Assembly: GCA_043808235.1 (NCBI GenBank)
Contig: JAZDFC010000007.1
Location: 1-56,185, forward strand
Reading direction: 5' to 3'
DNA: 56,185 bases
Source of the DNA: JAZDFC01 sp043808235
GTDB lineage: Bacteria; Bacteroidota; Ignavibacteria; Ignavibacteriales; Melioribacteraceae
Positions 17,565-26,504 of this stretch are shown here, piece by piece. The position numbers were made by a program, and so were the translations under genes. The notes beneath the pieces were generated by a model. That model searched no databases and was not told the DNA's origin. It saw nothing but the letters and a program-made list of their open reading frames with translations. Every line of letters begins with the position of its first letter. Position 1 is the stretch's first letter.

Positions 17565-17960
17565 TTAAAGCCAATTTTCGATTTTTAAATTTTTTATTCG
17601 ACCAAATTCTTTCATGTTATTGGTAACAAGAATTCCTTCGTAAGCCATTACCGTTGAGGCAATAATCAAATCGTTGGGACCAATCGATATACCTTTAGCT
17701 TCAGTGGCAGAGCGGATATCAGCATATATTTCTGTGGCTTGTGTCTCAAAAGAAATTATTTCGAATGGAATTAAGAATTTCTGAATTATTTCTAAGTTTT
17801 CTTTTTTATGCATGCTTTTAGCAGCCCCGTAAAGCAACTCCGCCATTACTATCGACGGTATTTTTATCTGGGGCGGTTGTAATTTTTCTATTTTGTTTCG
17901 TATGGAGATGTGCATTCCCTTTAAGAAATATATGCAGATGTTCGTATCGAGGAAATACAT
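17565..17960 (-). CDS. PIN-domain (VapC-like) toxin, second module
   Basis: The 131-residue protein begins MYFLDTNICIYFLKG, with Asp5 as the first catalytic acid, Glu41 in MAELLYGAAKS and Asp97 in GPNDLIIAST. The fourth position is Asn in LVTNNMKEF, as in many VapC proteins. It would cleave RNA. The start shares one base with the stop of the upstream antitoxin (TAATG), the usual coupling for vapBC-like pairs. The order antitoxin-toxin is standard. Confidence 0.88.
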   Translation of the reverse strand: MYFLDTNICIYFLKGMHISIRNKIEKLQPPQIKIPSIVMAELLYGAAKSMHKKENLEIIQKFLIPFEIISFETQATEIYADIRSATEAKGISIGPNDLIIASTVMAYEGILVTNNMKEFGRIKNLKIENWL

Positions 17961-18190
17961 TATAACTGCTCTCGCTTTATGTCGGATGAAAATGATTTTT
18001 TAACCGGCTTCTTGAATGATTTATCCTTTATTGCCCCGAATAACGAAAAATATCCTTCGGGCCAACTTGTCTTTAGAGAATATTTAATCTTTCTCGAAAC
18101 CCATTCGGATACCGATACATTTGAAAGACTGGCAGCTTTGTTTACATTTTTCAATGTATTCTCATCAACATATAATGATATCTGGGGCAT
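17960..18190 (-). CDS. Ribbon-helix-helix type antitoxin (VapB-like)
   Basis: The 76-residue protein begins PQISLYVDENTLKNVNKAASLSN and continues SVSEWVSRKIKYSL, the strand plus two helices of a ribbon-helix-helix or CopG-like DNA-binding domain. The basic tail (KKPVKKSFSSDIKREQL) would contact the PIN toxin encoded directly downstream. Family details within the RHH group cannot be fixed by eye. Confidence 0.78.
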   Translation of the reverse strand: MPQISLYVDENTLKNVNKAASLSNVSVSEWVSRKIKYSLKTSWPEGYFSLFGAIKDKSFKKPVKKSFSSDIKREQL

Positions 18191-18363
18191 TCTAAATACT
18201 CCTTTTTACAGACTAAAGATATGCGGCAAAAATGTTAAAGGCAAGTATATTAACAAGTATATATTCCTTCAGTCAATTTAATATTTCACCCCGACTCAAA
18301 TTTGTTGAGGTAATATGCCGCGGGATTTCATATTTTTGAAAAACAAAAAACGAATCAAGCTTA

Positions 18364-18441
18364 CTTTGCGTTTTTCTTTGCGAACTCCGCAATATAAGAT
18401 TAACTGCAAAGATCGCTAAGTAATTCGCAAAGTCAGCAAAG
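18364..18441. repeat. CTTTGCG-type palindromic word repeat
   Basis: A 78-bp imperfect inverted repeat built of 10-12 bp words. The left arm starts CTTTGCGTTTTTCTTTGCGA and the right arm, read on the other strand, starts CTTTGCTGACTTTGCGAA; both end near GATTAAC/GTTAATC. Its right edge (GCAAAGGA) supplies the ribosome-binding site for the acyl-CoA synthetase gene at 18448. Confidence 0.6.
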
Positions 18442-18447
18442 GAAAAC

Positions 18448-20517
18448 ATGAGTAATCTTAATAATTTCTTCTACCCCAAGTCAATCTGTGTTACCGGCGC
18501 ATCCACAAAAGAAAAAAGCATCGGCTATGAAATTTTAAACACGATTAAAAGTTACGGTTTTACCGGAAAAGTATTTCCCGTTAATCCTAAAGCCGATGAA
18601 ATTCTTGATTATAAATGCTATCACACAATCGAAGAAATTGATGAGCCGATAGACCTTGCGGTAATCGTCGTACCCAAGCAATTTGCGAAACCAACTATAG
18701 ATTCTTTGTTGGCGAAAAATGTCAAATCAATTGTTCTTATTACTGCCGGATTCAAAGAGATCGGCAAAGAAGGCGAAGAACTCGAAAAAAGAATTTTAAC
18801 AAAAATCAGCAATGCCGGCGCCCGGATGGTTGGTCCTAATTGCATGGGAATTATCAACACAATTGATAGTATTAAACTGAATGCAACGTTTGTTGCGGAG
18901 AAACCAGAAACCGGTTCAATCGGATTTCTGTCCCAGAGCGGTGCGCTTGGTGCGGCCGTATTAAATTCACTCCGCGACACCGATATCAAATTTGCTCATT
19001 TCATCAGTGTCGGTAACAAAGCAGATATTAACGAAAACGATATTTTAAAATTTTGGGAAACAGATACCAACATTAAAACAACCACGTTCTATCTCGAAAG
19101 TTTTGTGAACGGATTTGGTTTCATTGAAAAGTTTATTACCGGTGAAATTACTAAACCGGCAATCGTATTGAAAGCAGGGAAGACAGAGAGCGGGATGAAA
19201 GCCGCTTCATCACACACCGGCGCATTGAGCGGTAAAGATAAAGTTATTGATGCACTGTTGAATCAATTCGGAATTATCCGAGCAGAAAATCTCAACGAGC
19301 TTTTCAACACAGCTAAAGGATTTGAGTGCTTCCCACTTCCAAAAGGAAATAGAATTGCTGTTGTTACAAATGCAGGCGGTCCCGCAATTTTATGTGTTGA
19401 TAAAATCGAAAAAGAGGGATTAAAGCTCGCAGAATTTTCGCAAAACACAAAATCCAAATTGCGCGAGGTTGTCCATCCCGAAGGAAGTGTGAACAACCCG
19501 GTTGATTTGCTGCCGGGCGGAAGTGCCGAAATTTTCAAAAAAGTAAACGAAATTGTCGCTGCGGATGAAAATGTCGATGCGGTGATTTCAATATTTGTTG
19601 AACCGGTTATGGTTTCCCCTTTCGAAGTAATTGAAAAAGTTTATTCTGTGCAAAGCGAAAAACCGATATTGCAAGTTGCGATGCCTCTGCCGGAATTTTG
19701 GGAGAAATATAGAAAGGAATCTGAAAAGAAATTGCCTGTTTTTAGAAACCCCGAAGACCCCGCGGAAGTGTTATCGAACATGTTTTTTCATAAAACGAAG
19801 AAGGAATCACTTGCTAAAAATGAAAGTGAGTATTCCTCGCTACTTGAAAAGAAGAGCACAAAGAAAGCCGAATTCAAAAAGGGATTTTTATCGCAAACTC
19901 AAATTCAAAAACTCGCTGCTTATTACAACATTCCTATTGTGAAAAACTTGTTGGTAAAACCGGAAATGTTAGCGTTCACCGAAATGGACTTTTATCCCAT
20001 CGTTATAAAAGGAATCAGCGAAAAAGTAATTCACAAATCCGAACTCAACGCAGTAAGACTGAACATCAAAAACCTTGAAGAGCTAATCGTAGCCGCATCG
20101 GAAATAAAAAACAACTTTGAGCAGAATAATTTTACAGTCGATGAATTTTTAATTCAGCCGTTCATCGCAACAAAGTATGAATTGTTAATTGGCGGCTTCC
20201 GCGATCCGTCATTTGGTCCAATAATCATGTTTGGTTCGGGTGGAAAGTATGTTGAGGTTTTTGACGATGTTACAATCAAATCATGCTTCTTAAGCGATGA
20301 TGATATCGAAGAAATGATCGACTCGACGAAAATTGGAAAAGTACTGCACGGCGTGCGGGGCGAACTGCCATGTGATATTTCCGAATTGAAACAAATAATT
20401 AAATCGTGCGCCAGAATGCTTATTGAAAACGAAAACATTTCGGAGTTTGATTTGAATCCGCTAATTGTTGATAATATAAACGAATATCACGCTGTGGATG
20501 TGCGGATAAAAGCTTAG
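18448..20517 (+). CDS. Acetate/acyl--CoA ligase, ADP-forming, fused alpha-beta
   Basis: The 689-residue protein joins the two subunits of an NDP-forming acyl-CoA synthetase. Residues 1-130 form a CoA-binding domain (KSICVTGAST, VFPVNPKADEI, GPNCMGIIN). Residues 150-450 form the succinyl-CoA-ligase-like part with IGFLSQSGALGAA and the phosphohistidine candidate His256 in SSHTGALSG. Residues 460-689 are an ATP-grasp domain (FYPIVIKGI, FLIQPFI, IMFGSGGKYVEVFDDV, SEFDLNPLIVDN). It makes ATP from acyl-CoA, ADP and phosphate, which is common in fermentative or peptide-degrading bacteria. The ribosome-binding site is AAAGGA at 18438-18443. The acyl group is not readable. Confidence 0.92.
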   Translation: MSNLNNFFYPKSICVTGASTKEKSIGYEILNTIKSYGFTGKVFPVNPKADEILDYKCYHTIEEIDEPIDLAVIVVPKQFAKPTIDSLLAKNVKSIVLITAGFKEIGKEGEELEKRILTKISNAGARMVGPNCMGIINTIDSIKLNATFVAEKPETGSIGFLSQSGALGAAVLNSLRDTDIKFAHFISVGNKADINENDILKFWETDTNIKTTTFYLESFVNGFGFIEKFITGEITKPAIVLKAGKTESGMKAASSHTGALSGKDKVIDALLNQFGIIRAENLNELFNTAKGFECFPLPKGNRIAVVTNAGGPAILCVDKIEKEGLKLAEFSQNTKSKLREVVHPEGSVNNPVDLLPGGSAEIFKKVNEIVAADENVDAVISIFVEPVMVSPFEVIEKVYSVQSEKPILQVAMPLPEFWEKYRKESEKKLPVFRNPEDPAEVLSNMFFHKTKKESLAKNESEYSSLLEKKSTKKAEFKKGFLSQTQIQKLAAYYNIPIVKNLLVKPEMLAFTEMDFYPIVIKGISEKVIHKSELNAVRLNIKNLEELIVAASEIKNNFEQNNFTVDEFLIQPFIATKYELLIGGFRDPSFGPIIMFGSGGKYVEVFDDVTIKSCFLSDDDIEEMIDSTKIGKVLHGVRGELPCDISELKQIIKSCARMLIENENISEFDLNPLIVDNINEYHAVDVRIKA

Positions 20518-20586
20518 CCACGAATTTCACCAATTAACACGAAACCTCGCGTATTAAAATTCGTGAAAATCAGTGCAATTAGTGGC
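20517..20586. repeat. CACGAATT-type palindromic repeat, copy 1
   Basis: The 70-bp imperfect inverted repeat begins GCCACGAATTTCACCAATTA and ends GCAATTAGTGGC. A 61-bp second copy lies at 53625-53685 with the same outer arms. Copy 1 starts on the last base of the acyl-CoA synthetase stop codon, so it may form the 3' end of that mRNA. Confidence 0.7.
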
Positions 20587-20859
20587 GTCATATTTTCACT
20601 GTCTAGAACGTGCGAGAATATTTTTTGAATATTTTTCCGAATCAATTATTTTTACACACGAAATTAAATCCACAAGGAACACAGGGTTGAAGAGTTAACA
20701 ACGGATCAAGATAGTTTGCAAATCGCATTGCGATTACAAAAAGTTTTGTGCAGATAATCTTTATCCGTTCTTTTCGCCCGTGGTTACCCGCCGCGGCAAG
20801 CGGTTTTTTCATTTTAAACCGCTCAAATCAAATTATAATTTTTCAACGGAGACGAGGTT
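20587..20859. other. Gene-free leader region before the ABC-F gene
   Basis: Together with the repeat before it, this gives a 342-bp stretch without a gene. It shows no open frame of interest. It contains a strong hairpin at 20799-20823 and the ribosome-binding region GAGG at 20854-20857. A long structured leader before an ABC-F gene is a common arrangement for genes controlled by attenuation, but no leader peptide was identified. Confidence 0.5.
20799..20823 (+). promoter_or_regulatory. Perfect 8-bp hairpin followed by AT-rich tract in ABC-F leader
   Basis: AGCGGTTT (20799-20806) pairs with AAACCGCT (20816-20823) around a 9-nt loop that is itself T-rich. It stands 36 nt before the ABC-F start. 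It may be a terminator or attenuator hairpin, but no uninterrupted T-run follows it. Confidence 0.35.
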
Positions 20860-22362
20860 ATGAGTAAACAATTTCTAAAATTTAACAGCGGTTCATTCGG
20901 CTACGAAAATTCAATCAATGATATATTTAACAACTTGTCATTTCAATTATCAACAGGCTGGACGGGATTAATCGGCGCGAACGGTTCCGGTAAAACTACA
21001 CTACTCAAACTTGCATGTGGTTTGTTGGAATGCAGTAGAGGCACAATCGAGTCACCGGTAAATATTTATTACAACGAGCAACGAACCGACAACGCACCGG
21101 TTCAATTCCATGATTTTTTGAATTGTTACGACAAATCCACTTACAGATTAATTGATGAACTCAAAATCGAGCACGATTGGATTTCTCGCTGGGATACTCT
21201 GTCGCACGGGGAGAGAAAGCGTGTTCAAATTGCGTGTGCGATTTGGAGTTGTCCCGATTTGCTTGCGATTGACGAACCGACAAACCATCTCGATATGAAG
21301 GCAAGGGAAATGATTTTTGATTCATTGAAATCATTCAAAGGAATTGGATTGATTGTTAGTCACGATAGAGATTTGATGGAAAATCTCTGCTCACAATTTT
21401 TATTTATTGATTCAGGTAATGTTGATATCCGTCGCGGGAAACTTTCCGAAGTTATCACCCAAAGAAAATCCGAAAACGAATATGCGTTGAAACAATTTGA
21501 ACTGAAGAAACTGGAAATAAGCAAACTCGAAAAAGAATATAAAAGACGGGGTGAGATTGCAGAGAAAGCAAAAAAGAAATCATCGAAAAGAAACATTGAA
21601 AAAAAAGATACCGATGCAAAAGCAAAAATAGATTTTGGCAGATTGACCGGTAAAGATGCTGTCGGCGGCAAACAGAAAACTACAATGCAAACGAGATTGG
21701 AAAGTGCAAAGTCAGAAATGCAGAGCATTGAAATAAAACGCGAATACAAAACCGGAATAATGCTTTCCGGTTCGATTTCGCAAAGAAATTATCTTTTAAA
21801 TCTCGAAGCCGGTTCGCTGCAATTGTCGGATGATAAAAAAATCACTTTCGATAATTTGGTTATTACACCGAGGGATAAAATCGCACTTACCGGAATAAAC
21901 GGTTCCGGGAAGAGCACACTAATTCGTCATATCTTAAAACACATTAATGCGGAACCGAAAAACATAACATACATCCCGCAAGAAATTTCAGTCGATGAAA
22001 CAATTGAATTGATGAGCGAAATTAGAAAATTACCGAACGAACAACTCGGCAAGCTATTAATTATTGTCAGTCGTCTCGGTTCTGATGCAAAGCGAATTCT
22101 CGAATCCGAAATTCCGAGTCCCGGCGAAACGCGAAAATTGCTGCTTGGTTTGGGCATCTCAAAAAATCCGCACATAATAATTATGGATGAACCCACAAAT
22201 CATATGGATATTGTTTCGATTGAGTGTTTGGAAGATGCGCTGCAAAATGTTTCGTGCGCACTGCTGCTTGTCAGTCACGATAAAAAATTCTTAAAATCTT
22301 TGACCGAAATGGAGTGGAAGATTGAGAGAAACGGAGCTACCTTTGTAGTAGCCGATTCATAG
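20860..22362 (+). CDS. ABC-F family ATPase (ribosome-associated, possible antibiotic resistance factor)
   Basis: The 500-residue protein has two ABC ATPase domains and no membrane segment, as in ABC-F proteins that act on the ribosomal E/P site. Domain 1 has the P-loop GANGSGKTT (39-47), signature LSHGERKR (114-121) and Walker B LLAIDEPTNHLD. A highly charged helical linker (about 200-260, KKKSSKRNIEKKD) separates it from domain 2, which has GINGSGKST, a less canonical signature SPGETRKLLL and IIIMDEPTNHMD. The family contains both translation factors and resistance proteins; the divergent signature and a long structured leader lean toward the latter, but that is inference. Confidence 0.85.
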   Translation: MSKQFLKFNSGSFGYENSINDIFNNLSFQLSTGWTGLIGANGSGKTTLLKLACGLLECSRGTIESPVNIYYNEQRTDNAPVQFHDFLNCYDKSTYRLIDELKIEHDWISRWDTLSHGERKRVQIACAIWSCPDLLAIDEPTNHLDMKAREMIFDSLKSFKGIGLIVSHDRDLMENLCSQFLFIDSGNVDIRRGKLSEVITQRKSENEYALKQFELKKLEISKLEKEYKRRGEIAEKAKKKSSKRNIEKKDTDAKAKIDFGRLTGKDAVGGKQKTTMQTRLESAKSEMQSIEIKREYKTGIMLSGSISQRNYLLNLEAGSLQLSDDKKITFDNLVITPRDKIALTGINGSGKSTLIRHILKHINAEPKNITYIPQEISVDETIELMSEIRKLPNEQLGKLLIIVSRLGSDAKRILESEIPSPGETRKLLLGLGISKNPHIIIMDEPTNHMDIVSIECLEDALQNVSCALLLVSHDKKFLKSLTEMEWKIERNGATFVVADS

Positions 22363-22515
22363 TTTCGATTTTCACAAACATCCACAGGTGAGGCAAGAAA
22401 AGAAATTAGGAATTACCGGAGTATTCTCTGTTATTAAAAAGGGAACCGGGTTGAACCATAACTTAATATTACTTGTTTAGACAACACAAACAAATCCATT
22501 AGAAAGGAAATAACC

Positions 22516-23466
22516 ATGGCAGATAAAAAAGTAATTGCCGTGCTGGGAGCCACCGGCGCACAAGGCGGCGGATTAGTCCGTGCTATTCTTAACGATAAAT
22601 CGAGCGAGTTTATTCCACGTGCTTTAACAAGAAACGTCAATTCCGAAAAAGCAAAAGCCCTCGCGGATTTAGGCGCCGAAGTTGTCGCCTTTGATATTGA
22701 TAATTATGACAGTATAAAATCAGCTTTTACAGGCGCATATGGAGCTTACGCTGTCACATTTTTCTGGGAACATTTCTCTCCGGAAAAGGAATTGTCTCAA
22801 GCCGCCGCAATTGCAAAAGCCGCAAAAGAGACAGGATTAAAACACGTTGTTTGGTCCACACTTGAAGACACACGCAACTGGGTATCGCTTGAAGATGATA
22901 GAATGCCGACACTCGGTGGAAAATATAAGGTTCCCCACTTCGATGCAAAAGGGGAATCAAACAAATTCTTCATAGAATTAAATGTGCCGGTGACGTTTTT
23001 GCTGACATCTTTTTACTGGGATAATTTTATTTACTTTGGTATGGGCCCTAAAAAAGGAACCGATAACAACTATATTCTTACAATACCAATGGGAGATAAA
23101 AAACTTCCCGGAATCGCGGCAGAAGATATTGGGAAAAGCGCATACGGGATTTTTAAGAAAGGGAATGAATTTATCGGAAAGACTGTTGGAATATCCGGTG
23201 GACATTTAACTGGGAACCATATGGCTGAATCAATGAGTAAAGCATTTGGTCACCCTGTAGTTTATAATGCCGTGCCATTCGATATGTACCGGGGATTCGG
23301 ATTCCCCGGGGCGGATGATTTGGGAAATATGTTCCAGTTCAAACATGATTTCGAAGGTTATTTTTGCGGCGCGAGAAATGTTGAATTTTCCAAATCTCTT
23401 AATCCTGCATTAAAAAGTTTCGATGATTGGTTAAGCGAAAACAAAAATCGAATTCCACTTGAGTAA
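22516..23466 (+). CDS. NmrA-family NAD(P)-binding protein
   Basis: The 316-residue protein has an N-terminal Rossmann motif GATGAQGGGLV (11-21) and the order of segments typical of NmrA/HSCARG-like proteins: RALTRNVNSEKAKAL, VVAFDIDNYDSIKSAF, AYAVTFFW, AAKETGLKHVVWSTLED and TFLLTSFYWDNF. The classical short-chain dehydrogenase YxxxK is not evident, which is usual for NmrA-type redox sensors. Members either sense NADP(H) or reduce small molecules. It is separated from the ABC-F gene by 153 nt, with AGAAAGGAA just before the start. A hairpin lies after the stop at 23502-23528. Confidence 0.85.
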   Translation: MADKKVIAVLGATGAQGGGLVRAILNDKSSEFIPRALTRNVNSEKAKALADLGAEVVAFDIDNYDSIKSAFTGAYGAYAVTFFWEHFSPEKELSQAAAIAKAAKETGLKHVVWSTLEDTRNWVSLEDDRMPTLGGKYKVPHFDAKGESNKFFIELNVPVTFLLTSFYWDNFIYFGMGPKKGTDNNYILTIPMGDKKLPGIAAEDIGKSAYGIFKKGNEFIGKTVGISGGHLTGNHMAESMSKAFGHPVVYNAVPFDMYRGFGFPGADDLGNMFQFKHDFEGYFCGARNVEFSKSLNPALKSFDDWLSENKNRIPLE

Positions 23467-23501
23467 TCTTTATTTCAATTCTTCAATCAAATTCTAATTC
23501 T

Positions 23502-23528
23502 ATGGGACGCGATTATTTTGCGTCCCAT
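23502..23528. terminator. 9-bp perfect hairpin downstream of the NmrA-family gene
   Basis: ATGGGACGC (23502-23510) pairs with GCGTCCCAT (23520-23528) around a 9-nt loop. It stands 35 nt after the stop codon. The T-run expected of a strong intrinsic terminator is missing, so a processing or stabilising stem is also possible. Confidence 0.5.
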
Positions 23529-23608
23529 TAGTAAATACAACCGAAAACCATTCTTTTCAAATTTCTTTTATAATTGGATCTACGTTTTCCACTTCTATAT
23601 TCTTTAGT

Positions 23609-23616
23609 TATCTTTG
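23609..23616 (+). promoter_or_regulatory. Candidate -7 element (TAnnTTTG) before glgA
   Basis: TATCTTTG matches the Bacteroidota -7 consensus and is 51 nt before the chosen glgA start. This is the same hexamer context and spacing as the element at 5974. A convincing -33 TTG at standard distance was not found. Confidence 0.35.
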
Positions 23617-23667
23617 CACTTAAAATTTCGCGAAATATTCTAACCTGCACAAAAGGGATTGTTCTTT

Positions 23668-25137
23668 ATGAAAATTGCTTTTGCCTCAAGCGAAGTTGTA
23701 CCCTATGCCAAGACCGGTGGATTAGCCGATGTTGCCGGAGCGCTACCGATTGAAATTGCTAAACTTGGTCACAATGTAAAAGTCTTTATGCCGAAGTATT
23801 ACTCGGTTGATGAATACAAATTTAATCTTCATTACGATAATTCTATCGGCGAAATTCTTGTACGTGTGGCCGGGCACCCGCGGCCCGTTCATGTTTTCAA
23901 AGGAGATTTACCTAATTCAAAAGTTGAAATTAACTTTATACATTGCCCACATTATTTCCACAGACATCAATTATATACAAACGACATGGACGAAGACAAC
24001 CGATTTATTTTGTTTTCAAAATCAGTTATTGAAATTTTACAGAGGAAGGGATGGGCGCCGGATGTAATTCATTGCAACGATTGGCAAACCGGATTAATTC
24101 CACTGTACTTGCGGGACAATTACAATTGGGATAGAATGTTCGACCGGACCGCAACTGTTTTTACAATTCACAACATTGGATACCAGGGAAGATTCGGAAG
24201 GGAAACTCTTGACCATGCTGAGATTCGCGGTGATTTATTTTATCCCGATGGACCGGTTGAATATTACGGGGATGTTAATTTTATGAAGGCTGCTATCCGG
24301 TACTCGGATATCATAAACACTGTGAGTGAAACATACGCAAAAGAATTATTGACTCCCGAATACGGTTCCGGAATGGACAATGAATTGAGAAAACGAAGTC
24401 ATGACTTTTATGGCGTGCTAAACGGTGTGGATTATTCAATCTGGAATCCGGAGACTGATAAACATTTGCCCTTTCATTATTCTTTGGGTGATTTATCCGG
24501 CAAACAACAAAACAAAAAATTTCTGCTTGATCACTTTTATATTCCATTCAAAGAAAATGTGCCGTTAATTGGACTCGTCTCGCGGCTTGTTCCGCAAAAG
24601 GGATTCGACTTAATCGAAGAAGCAATGCCTGAATTGATTCGCTTTAACGCTCAGTGGGTTGTGCTTGGCAACGGCGAGCATCAGTATGAATATCTATTCC
24701 AATATCTACACGATTTATTTCCCGATAAATTCGGATTCTACCGCGGATATAATAATGATCTTGCTCATTTAATAGAGGCCGGCGCCGATATATTTTTAAT
24801 GCCCTCGAAATACGAGCCATGCGGACTTAACCAAATTTATTCATTGAAGTACGGCACTGTTCCGGTCGTTCGCAAAACAGGCGGACTTGCAGACACGGTG
24901 CATGATTGGAATGAATTTAACGGGTACGGATTTGATACGGGTACAGGGTTTTCGTTTTACGATTATTCCGCTCCCGTGCTTGTCAACTCAGTGCAGCGTG
25001 CGCTGAACGACTTTTACAATAAACCGGTTTGGAAAAAAATTCAATCCAATGGAATGATTAAGGATTACTCCTGGCACGCTTCGGCGGAAAAATATGTTGA
25101 ATTATATAATCGGGCAATTTCCAAAAGAAAAATCTGA
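23668..25137 (+). CDS. glgA: Glycogen synthase (ADP-glucose)
   Basis: The 489-residue GT5 enzyme extends alpha-1,4-glucan from ADP-glucose. The ADP-glucose site KTGGLADVAGALP begins at residue 15, and the GT-B active-site region near the C-terminal domain reads PSKYEPCGLNQIYSLKYGT then KTGGLADTV. Other conserved blocks are HCNDWQTGLIPLYL, TIHNIGYQG and LVPQKGFDLI. The start is the ATG at 23668, about 10 nt after AAAGGG; a TTG at 23659 is too near that site. The gene stands alone, with a promoter-like TATCTTTG upstream. It implies glycogen storage. Confidence 0.95.
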   Translation: MKIAFASSEVVPYAKTGGLADVAGALPIEIAKLGHNVKVFMPKYYSVDEYKFNLHYDNSIGEILVRVAGHPRPVHVFKGDLPNSKVEINFIHCPHYFHRHQLYTNDMDEDNRFILFSKSVIEILQRKGWAPDVIHCNDWQTGLIPLYLRDNYNWDRMFDRTATVFTIHNIGYQGRFGRETLDHAEIRGDLFYPDGPVEYYGDVNFMKAAIRYSDIINTVSETYAKELLTPEYGSGMDNELRKRSHDFYGVLNGVDYSIWNPETDKHLPFHYSLGDLSGKQQNKKFLLDHFYIPFKENVPLIGLVSRLVPQKGFDLIEEAMPELIRFNAQWVVLGNGEHQYEYLFQYLHDLFPDKFGFYRGYNNDLAHLIEAGADIFLMPSKYEPCGLNQIYSLKYGTVPVVRKTGGLADTVHDWNEFNGYGFDTGTGFSFYDYSAPVLVNSVQRALNDFYNKPVWKKIQSNGMIKDYSWHASAEKYVELYNRAISKRKI

Positions 25138-25256
25138 TCCTCTCTTTTTTAAATTAATCACACATAAAAAAATTCTTTGATTTCAAGGAAACTTTTTCCC
25201 TATTATTCCGCTCTAATATAACACCAATTATCTTATTTAAATACAAAGGAGAAAAA

Positions 25257-26360
25257 ATGAAGAATATATATATACTTTTTGCCGTAATACTAATGCTTTC
25301 CTTAACTAATAAGGTCACTTCACAGATAACAGTTTCCGCGACAGACTTTGCCGGGTGGATGGCTGTAGGCACAACTTTAAATTCTTTTTCGGATACTACA
25401 TCAACACAAATAAATATCGGTACGCCGGGTTCGAACAGTTGGGATTTTTCAGGCTTAATACAGAATCTCATTTTTACAACAACAAGCGTTACACCGTCAA
25501 GCACGCCGTATGCCGCCGATTATCCCGGCGCCGGGTATGCATTTGCTACCAGGACATATATGTCGGGCGTATTGGCTGATTCATGGATTTATCTTGATGT
25601 GAACGGCAATTACTATTTGCATGGCGTAGCAACAAATGCTACCCTTCCGCAGGTTGGTTCTATGATTTCCAAAATTTCGTATAGCCCGGTCGCGCTTGAA
25701 TACCAGTTTCCGGCTGAGTTTGGAAGTTCGTGGTCATATTCGGGAGTTCAAACTGTTGCCTCAATTGTTGCGGGATTTCCGACTACATTAAATCAGAACA
25801 CTTCTGCAACTTACGCGGTTGACGGATATGGAGTAATGACATTACCGGGGGGCAGAACAGTTGAAGCCTTACGAATAAAAACCGATTTGCGCATGAGCTA
25901 TACAATCTTACCAACGCTTCCACCGGTTTATTCTCGTTCAATCAGTTATGGATTTATTTCGAAATTTGGCGACTATGTCTCGGTTTCGGTTGCCGATACA
26001 AATGCATCAAGTTCCGGAAGCGTACCGGTAAATGCGATTAGCTGGAATGTTGGATCCGGCGGAACAACTTCGGTGGATGATTCTAAAATTTTGGTTAAAA
26101 ATTATGAGTTGAATCAGAACTACCCTAACCCTTTCAACCCATCAACCGTTCTCGAATTTTCGATTCCGGACGAATCATTTGTTGATTTGAAAGTCTATAA
26201 TATTCTCGGTTCGGAGGTGGCTGTATTAATAAACAAAAACCTTTCGGCGGGGAAATATTCGGCGGAATTTAAAGCTGTAAATCTTCCAAGTGGAATTTAC
26301 TTTGCCGAATTGATTACAGACAAATTTCAAAAAGTCATCAAAATGAATTTGATAAAATAA
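25257..26360 (+). CDS. Secreted T9SS cargo protein of unknown function
   Basis: The 367-residue protein has a signal peptide (residues 1-22, ending VTSQ) and ends in a T9SS type A sorting domain: LNQNYPNPFNPSTVLEFSIP at about 284-303, VDLKVYNILGSEVAVLI, and LPSGIYFAELITD before the KVIKMNLIK end. The central 250 residues are rich in Ser, Thr, Gly and Tyr and form no family I recognise. It is expected to pass the outer membrane by T9SS. A strong AAAGGAG ribosome-binding site precedes the ATG, and an intrinsic terminator follows at 26401. Confidence 0.85.
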   Translation: MKNIYILFAVILMLSLTNKVTSQITVSATDFAGWMAVGTTLNSFSDTTSTQINIGTPGSNSWDFSGLIQNLIFTTTSVTPSSTPYAADYPGAGYAFATRTYMSGVLADSWIYLDVNGNYYLHGVATNATLPQVGSMISKISYSPVALEYQFPAEFGSSWSYSGVQTVASIVAGFPTTLNQNTSATYAVDGYGVMTLPGGRTVEALRIKTDLRMSYTILPTLPPVYSRSISYGFISKFGDYVSVSVADTNASSSGSVPVNAISWNVGSGGTTSVDDSKILVKNYELNQNYPNPFNPSTVLEFSIPDESFVDLKVYNILGSEVAVLINKNLSAGKYSAEFKAVNLPSGIYFAELITDKFQKVIKMNLIK

Positions 26361-26400
26361 AGCGACTTTAAATTCTATTTTATCGATGCACCCTTTATAG

Positions 26401-26433
26401 CCCAACTTCGGAAAACACGGAGTTGGGTTTTTT
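26401..26433 (+). terminator. Intrinsic terminator
   Basis: CCCAACT (26401-26407) pairs with AGTTGGG (26421-26427) and is followed directly by six Ts. It lies 40 nt after the T9SS cargo gene stop. Confidence 0.8.
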
Positions 26434-26504
26434 AATATCCTGATAGTTTTAAAAAAGTTCTTATTTGACTAATTTGCATTTGAAATAAACTATCACTATT
26501 TAAT

